From Cephalotus follicularis (taxonomy: Eukaryota > Streptophyta > Magnoliopsida > Oxalidales > Cephalotaceae), in NCBI GenBank assembly GCA_001972305.1, contig BDDD01001358.1, positions 54,717 through 118,716 on the forward strand: a stretch of DNA of 64,000 nucleotides. Reading direction: 5' to 3'. Under the pieces are notes generated by a model that searched no databases, was not told the DNA's origin, and saw only the letters and a program-made list of their open reading frames with translations. The position numbers and the translations under genes were made by a program. Position 1 is the stretch's first letter. Each line of letters opens with the position of its first letter. Below, one piece after another: positions 1 to 11,150 of the stretch.

Positions 1-389
1 GCTACATTGGTCCTTTCGAGATTTTGGAGAGAGTTGGGGAGGTAGCCTACCAGCTTGCCTTACCTCCTGCACTGTCGAACGTGTATGATGTCTTTCATAT
101 ATCTATGCTTAGGAGATATATCCCGGACCCGTCACATGTCCTGAATTATGATGTTGTTCCGGTACAAGATGACCTATCTTGTGAAGAGTTGCCTGTACGG
201 ATTCTATATTGGGAGACGCAGATTTTGAGGAACCGAGCCATCCCCATGGTCAAGGTTCAATGGCAGTTCCACCGACCGGATGAAGCAACTTGGGAGCGTG
301 AGGAGGATATCCGAGAACTCTACCCGTACTTCTTCTACTCTCGTTTTGAATTTCGAGGACGAAATTCTTTGAAGGAGGAGTGGATGTAA
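1..389 (+). pseudogene. pol: G1 pol, integrase C-terminal end with chromodomain-like tail (5' cut by window)
   Basis: The frame is open from base 3 and ends with TAA at 387-389. It begins with YIGPFEILERVGEVAYQLALP, the integrase C-terminal motif of Ty3/gypsy elements, and ends with a chromodomain-like segment (VKVQW ... EATWE ... ELYPYFF) typical of Tekay/Del chromoviruses, where the tail is thought to help target integration to chromatin. A purine-rich tract (about 369-384) follows and the 3' LTR starts at 385, so the stop codon lies just inside the LTR. No internal stop is seen here, but the rest of the gene lies outside the window, so whether the element is active cannot be judged. Confidence 0.88.
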
Positions 390-582
390 CGCCAGGGATT
401 TTTATATGTGTTGTAATTTCACAATATAAGGGTACTTTTAATTGTGGAATTAATTAAATGATGGATTTTTCTGACTTTGATGGTGTTTTCCAAACCCTTG
501 TAATGTCAATTTGTAGAAAAAATGCTAAAGAAATGTTAAGAGAGTAAGATTAAATCGGAAACGGCACAGTTTGGAGGTTAAA

Positions 583-695
583 GCACTGGCGCCTGGATTT
601 AGAGCGTTGATGCTTAAGCCGTTGAAACGCGCGCTTAAATTCAAACACATAAGCGCCGACGCCTGCATGTAAATGTTGACGCTTTGCAGCGTGTT
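583..695. repeat. GCGTCGACGC-type palindrome array, degenerate
   Basis: Degenerate units such as GCGTTGATGCTT, AAGCGCCGACGCC and TGTTGACGCTTT lie in the first part of the G1 LTR. The homologous array in the G3 LTR is at 38370-38485. Confidence 0.75.
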
Positions 696-1126
696 CTTCA
701 TACACATAACAGCAGATGGACGTGTCGCAGGGAGGTGATTTGGTGACACTTTTCAAGCATCGTAGCAAGCGCTTTAAGAACGTGGCATGCATGCCCTTAA
801 TGCCAGAATTACCTGCAACAAAAAGGGCATGGGACAGAGGGACAACCTCAGAGTGCATGTGTCACACCCCGTTTTCGGTTCCATACCATAAGACAACATA
901 TATGGTGATTAAGTAGTTCTTGTGAATAATAATTCTTCATTTGAAAATCGTGTTTAAAACCATAAATTTGTGCATATAGCACATAGTTTCATTCGATCAG
1001 TGAAATATCAGTAGTAATGATGTTAAATAACATCAAACAGTATATACTAGGTGGTGGTAGCATATACAATCAATAACAATTCAAATCAGTAACAATTCAA
1101 TCCATGGTATGCAATTTCTGCCCAGA

Positions 1127-1197
1127 CAGTCGACTGCCTTCAAGAACCAGTCGACTATTGGGTTGTGTAGTCGACTGTTTTCAATGCCAGTCGACTG
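1127..1197. repeat. CAGTCGACTG palindrome array, 4 units
   Basis: Units start at 1127, 1148, 1168 and 1188, a spacing of 21, 20 and 20 bp. Two are perfect CAGTCGACTG; the others read CAGTCGACTA and TAGTCGACTG. It is the partner of the array at 9810-9880 in the other G2 LTR. Confidence 0.9.
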
Positions 1198-2387
1198 TTT
1201 TTGCCCAGAATGCAGGCAGAACAATGTAAATGAAATGCAAATTAAATGCCAATCAGTTCAATGCAAGTAGAAATTAACATACATGAAATGCATGAACATA
1301 TCTTCCAAAACATAACACTACCCCTACCTCAATTTGCTATCCCAAGATCAATTGAGTGATCTATCTCTTTAAGCTTCCAAGTCACTTTTACACCAACATT
1401 CTTCAATCCAGCAGGTTCAATCAATGCATGCATGTTTATGGACACATGCATTAGCACAGGGAGTTCAACTAGATTACACAGCTACAATTACCACTTTTAT
1501 AGTAGCTTTTTACCAATCCTTTAAGTCTTAACATCCATTTTACAACTTCCTTTGCATTCTATGTCAACCATTAGTCAATCTCGGATTCAATGATGTTATT
1601 GTTAACAGAAGATGTATGTATATACTTAGGAGAATCTGTAGGCATAACAACTAACAACAACAATTCGAAATGGAATCATTTAAACTCTCTAAGCTTCATA
1701 GCTTCTTTCTTTTACCATTCCAAATCAATTCTCAAGTTGTTAACTTAATCATGTTTGACAGAAAGTATATGCATACTTAAGGAATCAAGAAGCATATATT
1801 AAGTCATAACAGCAACTATAGATTGATTAGAGTTGTTAAGATTCTCTAAGTTGTCCATATTCTTACTTCCATTTACCAATTCAATTCCATAATTCTAGAA
1901 GATGTTAAACATAACCATGTTAACAGAAGATTAACATCCTTATAGTTACCTTATCAACACATATCAGGGGGTTCGGATTTGGAACTTACCAGGAGAAGTC
2001 CAAGCTTCCAAGTTTCTCTTTGAGCTCTAAACCCTCCACATGCAAGCTCCTCCAATCTTCTAGCAATTCTCTTCAAATCAGTGGTTTTTAACACTCAGTT
2101 TCAGCCCCTGGACAGCTGATATAGAGGTTAGGAACCTTTGAATTCGCCAGAGCATTTACTCAGCCTTCGTCCTTCCTTCTCTCTCTCACATGCATTCTTC
2201 TTTCCTTGTCATTTCTCACCTTTCTCTCTTTGATTTTGCAGGTGCCAGGTCTGTGACTTGCAGAGCACATGCAAGCATGTCTTTGCATGTTCTGGCAGCT
2301 TGTGTCGCCTTCCAACACTTGTCCCTTCATGCAAAGCCCCGTCATTCAGCTTACAGGCATGCACAGACACCTGTTCTGTCGAATTTC

Positions 2388-2467
2388 CAGTCGACTGAAT
2401 GCATCTGCCAGTCAACTGTCCTCAACACGCACTAGGCAGTCGGCTGTTCCCCTGTGACAGTCGACCG
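2388..2467. repeat. CAGTCGACTG palindrome array, 4 units
   Basis: Units start at 2388, 2409, 2437 and 2458 (spacing 21, 28, 21). Variants CAGTCAACTG, CAGTCGGCTG and CAGTCGACCG are present; the first looks like CpG decay. It lies about 170-250 bp from the LTR 5' end on the minus strand. Confidence 0.9.
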
Positions 2468-2688
2468 TCCAAGGCTGTTTTAGGGTTTCATGAGTCCGGT
2501 TTTCACCAAACGAACCTCCCATCAATCCAAACAATTATCAATCACAAAATTATGATAATTTGGCAGATAATTCAATTAAAATGTATATTTATTTTAAACA
2601 TGGAAATGAATATACATTAATTGAATTTGCGGTTATTACATTCCACCCTCCTTAAAGAAAATTCGTCCTCGAATTTAGCTCTTACATC

Positions 2689-2815
2689 ACATCTCAAAAA
2701 GGTGGGGAAAAATCTCCCTCATTCTGTCTTCACGTTCCCACGTAGCTTCCTCAGCTCCGTGGAAACACAAAAGCATTTTTACCATAGGAATGGTCTTGTT
2801 CCTCAATACCCTTTC
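2689..2815 (-). pseudogene. pol: G2 pol chromodomain-like tail
   Basis: The minus strand reads VLRNKTIPMVKMLLCFHG, then EEATWERE and a REIFPHLF end, matching the chromodomain-like tail of Tekay-type integrases (compare the G1 gene at 1-389). It lies directly before the purine tract and 3' LTR of G2, its expected place. It is joined almost directly to the integrase N-terminal part by a deletion that removed the catalytic core. Confidence 0.75.
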
Positions 2816-2936
2816 CATTCGATCCATTGTCACCTCGGCAATTCCGATACAAAGTCCATGGTCACATGTTCCAATTTCTATTCAACCACTGGTAACGGTT
2901 GTAACATTCCAGCAGATTTCTGATGTTCAGCTTTCG

Positions 2937-3374
2937 TTCGCTGACAGATCAACATCTTGCCACATCTTCAGTAGTTTCCTGTTTCCTACCGCTCCACCCG
3001 AAACTCTTTTCCAGGTCGTGTCACATCTTGGTACTCCTTGGGTGGACACTGTAGCTCGACTGGTGAGCTTGTTGCAGTAGCTCATCCTTGATAGTCTCAT
3101 CATCAGGGACACATATCCTTCCTCGGAACCTCAATATGACATCCGTATGAATGGAGAACTCAGGCTTAGTGTCTAGGTTCTCACGGATACTCCACAATTC
3201 AGAGTCGCTATTCTGAGCAATCAGAATACGCTCCAGAAGTTCCGGTTGTGCTCTCATATGTGTCACCATAACCCCTCAGAAACCGTGAACGGATTCCATC
3301 TCTGAAACTCCTTCAATAGCTCCCACTGTGAAACCATTGCTCCAGCAATCATTGCCTTGTGACTCAGCGCAATG
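2937..3374 (-). pseudogene. pol: G2 integrase N-terminal zinc-binding region
   Basis: The minus frame from 3269 contains LRFRGRICVPDDE, then HQSSYSVHPRSTKM. This is the segment before and within the HHCC zinc domain of gypsy integrases (H-x-H..., then CQxxKAEHQ, which can be read with stops further left near 2960-2940). Upstream, 3270-3374 holds the linker from RNase H. Stops and frameshifts break it, and the DDE catalytic core is missing. The copia solo LTR S1 sits directly upstream (3380-3697). Confidence 0.75.
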
Positions 3375-3379
3375 GTCAC

Positions 3380-3697
3380 TGAAATAAAACACTCTTGCAA
3401 TATACAAGAGGGGGGGTGAATTGAATATTGAGGAATATGCGGAAATTTAAAAACTTTAAATGTAAAGAGATAAGGAAAGAAAGACTTCTCCGAGTTTTAG
3501 AGTGGTTCGGCTAACTCTTGCCTACGTCCACTTTTCCCAAGGGAGCTCCTTGAGTTTCCACTAGCTCGATTTGATTAAGGCAGCAAATCGTTACACCTTA
3601 CATTGATATTCAACTTGTAATTCCCTGCACATCAAGTAACTTAGTTAGATGCAAATATGTTATCATCAAAACAAGGATTGGGACTTAATCGTCAACA
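3380..3697 (-). mobile_element. S1: short copia-type solo LTR
   Basis: A 318-bp insertion flanked by the duplication GTCAC (3375-3379 and 3698-3702). Its right end (ATGTTATCATCAAAAC ... GTCAACA) and the segment AGTGGTTCGGCTAACTCTTG followed by CCTACGTCCACTTTTCCCAA match the LTRs of C1 and C2, so it belongs to the same copia group. It is only about a quarter of their length and lacks the whole GTCGAC array region. It may be a short-LTR relative or an internally deleted copy. Confidence 0.85.
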
Positions 3698-3699
3698 GT

Positions 3700-4021
3700 C
3701 ACTACATCCGTATTTTCGGGGTGGTATTGAATGTGGCAGTTGTAGTCATTGAAGAATTCCACCATCACCTTTGTCTCATGTTAAGCTCCTTCTGGGAAAA
3801 CAAACATTTCAAGCTGAGCCTCATAAAGATAGTGCCTGCAAAGCAAACACTATGGCTGCCAGTTCTAGATCGTGTACGGAATAGTTTCCTTCGTACGGTT
3901 TTAGCTTCCTTGACGCGTATGCAATCACCCTACCATGTTGCATAAGAACGCATCCCAATCCCTTCCCAGAATTATCGGAATAGACAGTAAATCCCTCATT
4001 ACCTTCCGGTAATGCCAACAC
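3700..4021 (-). pseudogene. pol: G2 RNase H fragment
   Basis: The minus strand encodes [20 protein letters not shown] followed by an [31 protein letters not shown] segment, the RT-linked RNase H of Ty3/gypsy pol (YSDNSGKG corresponds to YSDASxxG in the siblings). RNase H degrades genomic RNA during reverse transcription. After about 3821 the frame is lost but pieces of the following linker (VEFFNDYN, QYHPEN) are still readable before S1 interrupts. Other copies in this window lie at 43408-43760 and 62890-63250. Confidence 0.82.
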
Positions 4022-4063
4022 TGGAGTCGAACCAATCGACTCTTCATCTCTTGGAAACTTGCC

Positions 4064-4870
4064 TCACAAGCATCGTCCCACACAGAACTTCACTTCTTCT
4101 GAGTCAACTGTGTCAGTGGTGTAGCAAGCTTTGCAACTCCTTGATGAATCTGCGGTAATAGCCAGCCAATCCCAAGAACCACGCATCTTTGTAACGTTCC
4201 TCGGTTGGGGCAAGTTAATAATGCTTTCAATCTTCGAAGGATCCACTGACAATCCTTCACTCGACACTATGTGAACTAGGAACGTCACATGATCCAGCCA
4301 GGATTCACACTTGCTGAATTTGGCATACAGTTGTTCCTTCCGTAATATCTGCAACACAGTCTGCAAGTGCTGCATGTGTTCCTCAACGCTCTCTGAGTAG
4401 ATCAGAGTGTCATCTAAAATATCACGACGAACTGATCAAGATAGGGTTGGGACACTCTGTTCATCAGACATGTAGGTTGCAGGTGCATTAGTCAAACCAA
4501 CGGCAGTATTAAATTTCGTAGTGTCCATGTCTGGTTCGAAATGCGGTTTCCTCCACATCACTTTCTCTGATTCTCAACTGATGGTAACCTGTCCTCAGGT
4601 CAAGTTTGGAGGATACAGTTGAGCCTTGCAATTGGTCGAACAACTCCTCAATATGTGGTAGAGGATACTTGTTCTTTACCGTCACTTGATTCAGCAACCT
4701 GTAGTCAATGCACAGACGCATTGTCCCATCCTTTCTTTTCACGAACAGGACCGGTGTTCTCCTCGGAGACACGCTCGGTCTAATAAGGTCTTTATCAAGG
4801 AAATCCTGAAATTGAACCTTCAGCTCTTCCTGTTCAGCAGAAACCATTCGGTATGGTGCTCTGGATATAG
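4064..4870 (-). pseudogene. pol: G2 reverse transcriptase fragment
   Basis: The minus strand carries RT motifs in order. [59 protein letters not shown] and [14 protein letters not shown] lie in an open stretch at 4509-4847. After a frame break, IFDDTL (the active-site region) and LYAKFSKCE, then FLVHIVSSEGLSVDPSKIE, follow at 4064-4440. This is the Ty3/gypsy RT that copies the element RNA in virus-like particles. The frame break, and the missing palm part between the two stretches, show it is dead. Confidence 0.85.
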
Positions 4871-5211
4871 GAGCAGTCCCAGATCATCTTTTGATAAGGA
4901 ACTCTGACTACCGGAATCGCACTCTCATCTATTCTCGCATCAGTCAGCAAGCGTTTACTAGTTGGAGCACTTGCCTCCAAACATGTGTACACACACAGTG
5001 ATGTAATGCAAGTTGTGCAGAGCATGATGCAATGAATGAGTATGTGGTTATGGAGTCAATCGATACACAAGAAATTATAACTTCATATTAGTTATATCTT
5101 CTCTAGATGAGTATAACTTTACCTTGCATGATTCATTTGCCGGTATCACCTCGCGATTGTGTAGCCGCTCCACACCTACCAGCTCCATCATTACCGGGTC
5201 AAGCTTTCACT

Positions 5212-5735
5212 AAAGGACATCCATTCATGCGATGATCCGATGAACCACATCTCAGGCACTTCCAAGCTTTCTTCCAGCACTTAGACTCCTCATGATTCGA
5301 ACGACCACAGAAATTGCATCGGGGAAGGGTCCTTGAACAAGAGGTATCTCGGGTAGCAGTCTATCGAGGCTGTTTGAAAGCTTGCCTAGACCGTCCCGAA
5401 GGTTGCCTAACCTGTTGCACTTGAACGTACAATCGTTGCATTTCCCCCATGTGAGCTGCACTAGCAGTCATCTGTTGTCGGAGGAAATCAGTCATCCGCT
5501 CCATATTTGCCGCGTTGGCTTGAATCTGTTGTTGAAAGAGGTCAGCCATGTGGTCAAAGTTACTCTTCTCATCATGCGCTGGAGGAACGTTCATTCCTTC
5601 ATCCACTACCGGATCATTTCCAGGTACTGGCGGTGCATTGACACTTCCGTCGGCTCTATGCCTTACTCTTCTACCACTTCGCAAGTCCATTCGGTTTCCT
5701 ATATGGAATGACATAATCGTCAGGAAACAATTCAC
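5212..5735 (-). pseudogene. gag: G2 gag fragment with one CCHC zinc knuckle
   Basis: The minus strand starts near the PBS with a gag-like N-terminus (MDLRSGRRVR, then an acidic, Gln-rich stretch with FLRQQMTASAAHMGEMQRL). Near 5340-5230 it has a zinc knuckle CNFCGRSNHEESKC, then KCLRCGSSDHRMNG. The central capsid-like region (RWW motif seen in G3 and G4) is missing between them, so gag is internally deleted. The protease that should follow is not recognisable. Confidence 0.72.
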
Positions 5736-5778
5736 TTAATTTTCGAGAAACTTATCCTAGCTAGCATATATGGAATAT

Positions 5779-5790
5779 GCTCTGATACCA
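5779..5790 (-). promoter_or_regulatory. G2 primer-binding site
   Basis: The reverse complement reads TGGTATCAGAGC, the 3' end complement of plant initiator tRNA-Met. It lies three bases inside the 5' LTR of G2, on the minus strand, where minus-strand DNA synthesis would start. Confidence 0.9.
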
Positions 5791-7981
5791 TGTTGTCACA
5801 CCCCGTTTTCGGTTCCATAACATAAGACAACATCTATGGTCATATCAGTATTAAACATACATTCCAGCATTTCATTTAACAGAAAAAAAATAACAATATG
5901 CGAAAGCAGTCAATAAGCCAGAATATAAAATTTCAACCATCCGCACGCATCCCATACTACGTGCGGGTACAATTCAACATTATCCTTAACATAAGGAAAA
6001 CAACATAACGAGGTATGATTCGTTCATTACATTACAATACATCAAAAGAAAAACAACAACCTTAAAACGACAAAAGTAGAAGCTCTCCAAGCTTCAGCCA
6101 CAACTCCCAGTCTTCGCTTAATCTGAAACTGTAAAGGGGGGTTAGCCGTTGTCTTCACTTGGCTAAGTAGGAAGATAAAGTATGCTGAGGACTATATGAA
6201 TGCATCATGTATGACAGTTTATATAAAATAATGTTTCAGTGTGCCAATATATAAGCAATCATGCCAAGTGGCCATAAACAATCCATATGCAAGAATACCG
6301 CACAAGGGTACAATCAATTCATACAGTGGTTTCGGTGACGCATATCGCTAACTCCTAGCACAAACTGCGCACCACCTAATTCGTCACCCTACATTGCGGC
6401 TGATAGATCAGGTACGTTGACTACCGGCGTCGGCAGGTAGTTTAACAGTAAGTTCTGCAATTGCAGACAGTGTGGGTGATACTGTCACGCCCCGTTATTT
6501 CATTACCATCTTTGACCAGCATATGTGGTGATATCAGTATTAAACATACATTCCAGCATATCATAATAATAATATATAACAGTATGCGGAAGCAGTCAAT
6601 AAGCCAGAATATATAAAAAAAAATACAAGTCTTCGCACGTATCCCATACTACGTGCGGTTACAAGCCAAAACATCCTTATCATAAGGAATACAACAGTAA
6701 AACGAGGCATGATTCGTTCGTTCATTACAGTACGTAACAACATAAAAAAATAACAACCTTAAAACGGTAAACAGAAGCTTCCAAAGCTTCAGCAGCAAGC
6801 TCCTAATGTCCTTGCTCAATCTGTAATGGTAGGGGTTAGCCGTTGTCCTCACTTGGCTAAGCAGCAAGATAGTGTATGCAAGAGAATATATGAATGCAAT
6901 TATGTATGACAGTTTATATCAAAATATCATTTCAGTGTGCCAATAGATAAGCAATCATGCCAATTGGCCATAAACAGTACATATGCATAGATACCGCTCA
7001 AGGGTACAATCAATTCAATCGTTCAGTGGTTTGGGTGTCACATGTCGCTAACTCCTAGCCCCCAACTGTGCACCACCTAACTATCACCCTACACTCCGAG
7101 AATGATAGAAAAGGTATCAGTTACTACCGGCGTTAGCGGGTAGTTTAACAGTAATTCTGCAATGGCAGACAGTAGGTGATACTCTGGCCAACTCCTGGCA
7201 CCCAGAATCACATCCATAGCCAGTGATAACCTCCATCACCGAACTACGGCAGTAAGCATAGACAATCAATTCAATCAGTACAATCAGTAGTAATATTACA
7301 TATATAATCAATATGCAATATCAAGATGGTTTCTTTAAGAAACATATAACAGTTCAGTAATCATGCATCTCATGTGAGGAAACGATATCAGTACAGTAGT
7401 GGTTTCCGATTTGGAAACAAAACAGTCGGTACCTCTCATGTGGAGGAAAATAGTAGTTCATTTAACAATAAACGTTATTTTGAAAATGATAGTAAATATC
7501 ATAAATCGTGCATGTAGCACTTGGTTGATTCAATAATTAGAATCTAAAACAGTAGGTGAAAACAGTATTTCACAAATCATTAGTTAAGAAATCAGTGGTT
7601 ATCTTAACAATAAGCTTCTTTTGAAAATGATAGTGAATTATCATGATTTTGGGTTCAAGTCCCATAAATGGTTTTGATCTTTGAAATTATCAGTAGAAGT
7701 GGTGTTCATATCACCAAACAGTTGATATATACTAACATAAGTAGCATATACCGTATCTTTAATCAAATCGGCAGTTCTTGCAAATAGTAGTTTGCATTTG
7801 AACGAAGGTTTAAAACCATAATTGTGCATATAGCACATAATTCATTCAATCCGTGAAATATCAGTAGAAATGATGTAAACTAACATCATACAGTATGTGC
7901 ATTATGTTGGTAACATATACAAATCATCAACAATGCAAAACAGTAGCAATTCAGTGATCATTATGCAGTTCCAGCCCAGAA

Positions 7982-8052
7982 CAGTCGGCTGCCTTCAAGA
8001 ACCAGCCGGCTGTTGGGTTTAGCAGTCGACTGCAATACATGGCAGTCGACTG
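7982..8052. repeat. CAGTCGACTG palindrome array, 4 units
   Basis: Units start at 7982, 8003, 8023 and 8043 (21, 20, 20), the same spacing as in the G2 LTRs. The second unit is CAGCCGGCTG, a perfect palindrome with both halves changed. Confidence 0.9.
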
Positions 8053-9076
8053 TTCTTGCCCAGAAATGCAGGCATAACAGTTTTGTGTAATGCAATTTCA
8101 GTGCTAAATCATTCCAATGCAAAGAGAAAATTAACATACACATATGCATGATCATATCTTCCAATACATAACACTACCCCTACCTCAAAACGCTATCCCA
8201 AGATCAATTACAATGATCTTTCTCTTTAAAGCTTCCAAGCCTTTTTTTCCAACCAATCCTTTAATCTCAGCAATTCAGTCTAGGCATGCATGTTATAACA
8301 TATGCATCAGTTCAGTTTGTTCAGTAACATTTATAATTATTCAAATCAGTAGCTTAATCCATTAGTTCATTAAGCTTTATATCCCTCCATTTTACTACTT
8401 CTTATGCATGTTCAACTATTTTAATTCCTAATCTCTGAGTGGATAGCAGGTGTACATGCATACTATGAAGGAAAACAGTAGTCTATTATGGAACTATCAA
8501 CAACCTTCTAATCCAATTAGAGGTTACCTACTCATTTACTTGAGTTGAGTGCTACATTCCATATAAATCCACCGTCTTAAGATGTTAACTCATCAATCTT
8601 ACTGTAGGTTAAACAATTTCCTAACCCCATTATCAGTTTACAACAACACAGAAGTTAGAATTCGAACTTACCAGGAAGATTCAAGATCCCAAGTTCCCAC
8701 TTTGAGCTTCAAGCTCCAACTCTCCAATGCAAGCTTTCAATCAATCCAGCAACAAACCTTTCTTCTTTTAGTGTTTAACAACACTCACAATCAGTCCATT
8801 CACAGATGATATAGGCTCATCAATCTAGAATTTCGTTAGAGTCATTTACTTCAGAAATTTCTCATTCTCTCACTCACATGCATCTCTTCGTCTTGTCATT
8901 TCTCTTATCTTACCTTCTTGATTCTTGTAATTGCAGGGTCTGGAATCTTGCAGGGGTGCAGAGGACATGCAAGGCATCACTTTGCATGTCATGGCTGCTT
9001 AGGACACTTGTCCCATTAATTTCCACGCCTCAAGTTCAGTTTGACACCTGCACAGACCCATGTTCTGTCGAAATTA

Positions 9077-9156
9077 CAGTCGACTGGATTCATGGGGCAG
9101 TCGACTGGACATTACACGAGTCAGGCAGTCGACTGATACCCTGTGTCAGTCGGCTG
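9077..9156. repeat. CAGTCGACTG palindrome array, 4 units
   Basis: Units start at 9077, 9098, 9126 and 9147 (21, 28, 21). Three are perfect and the last is CAGTCGGCTG. The spacing pattern equals that at 2388-2467 and 11071-11150. Confidence 0.9.
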
Positions 9157-9809
9157 TCAAGAGGGAAATTAGGGTTTCTTAGGTTCGGTTTTCATCAAAC
9201 GAACCGCCATTCATTCCAAGTAAAATTACCAATCATAAATTGAAATAATTGGACATTAAATTCAAATAAGTGCACATTTTATTAATCGTTATTACAATGT
9301 ACACGAATTGAATTTGCGGTTCTTACAGATACTCGGGCCAACTCCTGGCACACAGGACCACCATCCGTAGCTAGTGATATCCTCCATCACTAAACTCCGG
9401 CAGTAACATAGACAAACAATTCAATCAGTACAATCAATAACAATATTACATATATAATTAATATGCAATATCAAGTGTTTTCTTTAGAAACATATAACAT
9501 TTCAGTAATCGTACATCTCATGTGAGGAAACTATATCAGTACAGCAGTGGTTTCCAAATCGGAAGCAAACAGTAGGTACCTCATGTGTAGGAGGCAAATA
9601 AGTAGTTCTTGTGAATTCTTCATTTGAAAATGGTGTTTAAAACCATAAAATTGTGCATATAGCACATAGTTTCATTCGATCAGTGAAATATCAGTAGTAA
9701 TGATGTTAAATAACATCAAACAGTATATACTAGGTGGTGGTAGCATATACAATCAATAACAATTCAAATCAGTAACAATTCAATCCATGGTATGCAATTT
9801 CTGCCCAGA

Positions 9810-9880
9810 CAGTCGACTGCCTTCAAGAACCAGTCGACTGTTGGGTTGTGTAGTCGACTGTTTTCAATGCCAGTCGACTG
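9810..9880. repeat. CAGTCGACTG palindrome array, 4 units
   Basis: Units start at 9810, 9831, 9851 and 9871 (21, 20, 20). Three are perfect; the third is TAGTCGACTG, as in the other G2 LTR. Confidence 0.9.
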
Positions 9881-11070
9881 TTTTTGCCCAGAATGCAGGC
9901 AGAACAATGTAAATGAAATGCAAATTAAATGCCAATCAGTTCAATACAAGTAGAAATTAACATACATGAAATACATGAACATAACTACCAAAACATAACA
10001 CTACCCCTACCTCAATTTGCTATCCCAAGATCAATTGAGTGATCTATCTCTTTAAGCTTCCAAGTCACTTTTACACCAACAATCTTCAATCCAGCAGGTT
10101 CAATCAATGCATGCATGTTTATGGACACATGCATTAGCACAGGGAGTTCAAATAGATTACACAGCTACAATTACCACTTTTATAGTAGCTTTTTACCAAT
10201 CCTTTAAGTCTTAACATCCATTTTACAACTTCCTTTGCATACTATGTCAACCATTAGTCAATCTCGGATTCAATGATGTTATTGTTGACAGAAGATGTAT
10301 GTATATACTTAGGAGAATCTGTAGGCATAACAACTAACAACAACAATTCGAAATGGAATCATTTAAACTCTCTAAGCTTCATAGCTTCTTTCTTTTACCA
10401 TTCCAAATCAATTCTCAAGTTGTTAACTTAATCATGTTTGACAGAAAGTATATGCATACTTAAGGAATCAAGAAGCATATATTAAGTCATAACAGCAACT
10501 ATAGATCGATTAGAGTTGTTAAGATTCTCTAAGTTGTCCATATTCTTACTTCCATTTACCAATTCAATTCCATAATTCTAGAAGATGTTAAACATAACCA
10601 TGTTAACAGAAGATTAACATCCTTATAGTTACCTTATCAACACATATCAGGGGGTTCAGATTTGGAACTTACCAGGAGAAGTCCAAGCTTCCAAGTTCCT
10701 CTTTGAGCTCTAAACCCTCCACATGCAAGCTCCTCCAATCTTCTAGCAATTCTCTTCAAATCAGTGGTTTTTAACACTCAGTTTCAGCCCCTGGACAACT
10801 GATATAGAGGTTAGGAACCTTTGAATACGCCAGAGCATTTACTCAGCCTTCCTCCTTCCTTCTCCCTCTCACATGCATTCTTCTTTCCTTGTCATTTCTC
10901 ACCTTTCTCTCTTTGATTTTGCAGGTGACAGGTCTGTGACTTGCAGAGCACATGCAAGCATGTCTTTGCATGTTCTGGCAGCTTGTGTCGCCTCCCAACA
11001 CTTGTCCCTTCATGCAAAGCCCCGTCATTCAGCTTACAGGCATGCACAGACACCTGTTCTGTCGAATTTC

Positions 11071-11150
11071 CAGTCGACTGGATGCATCTGCCAGTCGACT
11101 GTCCTCAACACGCACTAGGCAGTCGGCTGTTCCCCTGTGATAGTCGACTG
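11071..11150. repeat. CAGTCGACTG palindrome array, 4 units
   Basis: Units start at 11071, 11092, 11120 and 11141 (21, 28, 21). In the LTR's own orientation it lies about 175-250 bp from the LTR start, that is upstream of the putative TATA box. Confidence 0.9.

Larger units (their letters stand above)
860..2640 (-). repeat. G2 3' LTR with internal deletion
   Basis: In plus orientation it starts TGTCACACCCCG and ends GGTTATTACA, next to the purine tract of G2. It matches the 5' LTR at both ends but is about 0.9 kb shorter. The sequence jumps near 908-913 from the stretch homologous to about 5847 to the stretch homologous to about 9599. The missing part includes both conserved hairpins and the tRNA-side LTR boxes. 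Arrays of CAGTCGACTG lie at 1127-1197 and 2388-2467. Confidence 0.85.
6483..9327 (-). mobile_element. S2: gypsy solo LTR, 2.85 kb
   Basis: It starts TGTCACGCCCCG and ends GCGGTTCTTACA, and is flanked by GATAC (6478-6482 and 9328-9332). It has no internal region, so it is a solo LTR formed by LTR-LTR recombination. It is related to the G2 LTR: hairpin CGCACG/CGTGCG with loop TATCCCATACTA at 6634-6657, hairpin TTAGCC/GGCTAA at 6836-6860, and palindrome arrays at 7982-8052 and 9077-9156. Confidence 0.92.

Noticed and set aside
2190-2435. Small ORF with a signal-peptide-like start (MHSSFLVISHLSLFDFAG), repeated at 10873-11118
   Set aside because: The two copies are simply the two LTRs of G2. It overlaps the palindrome array and has no homologue I recognise; S2, a related LTR, does not keep it.
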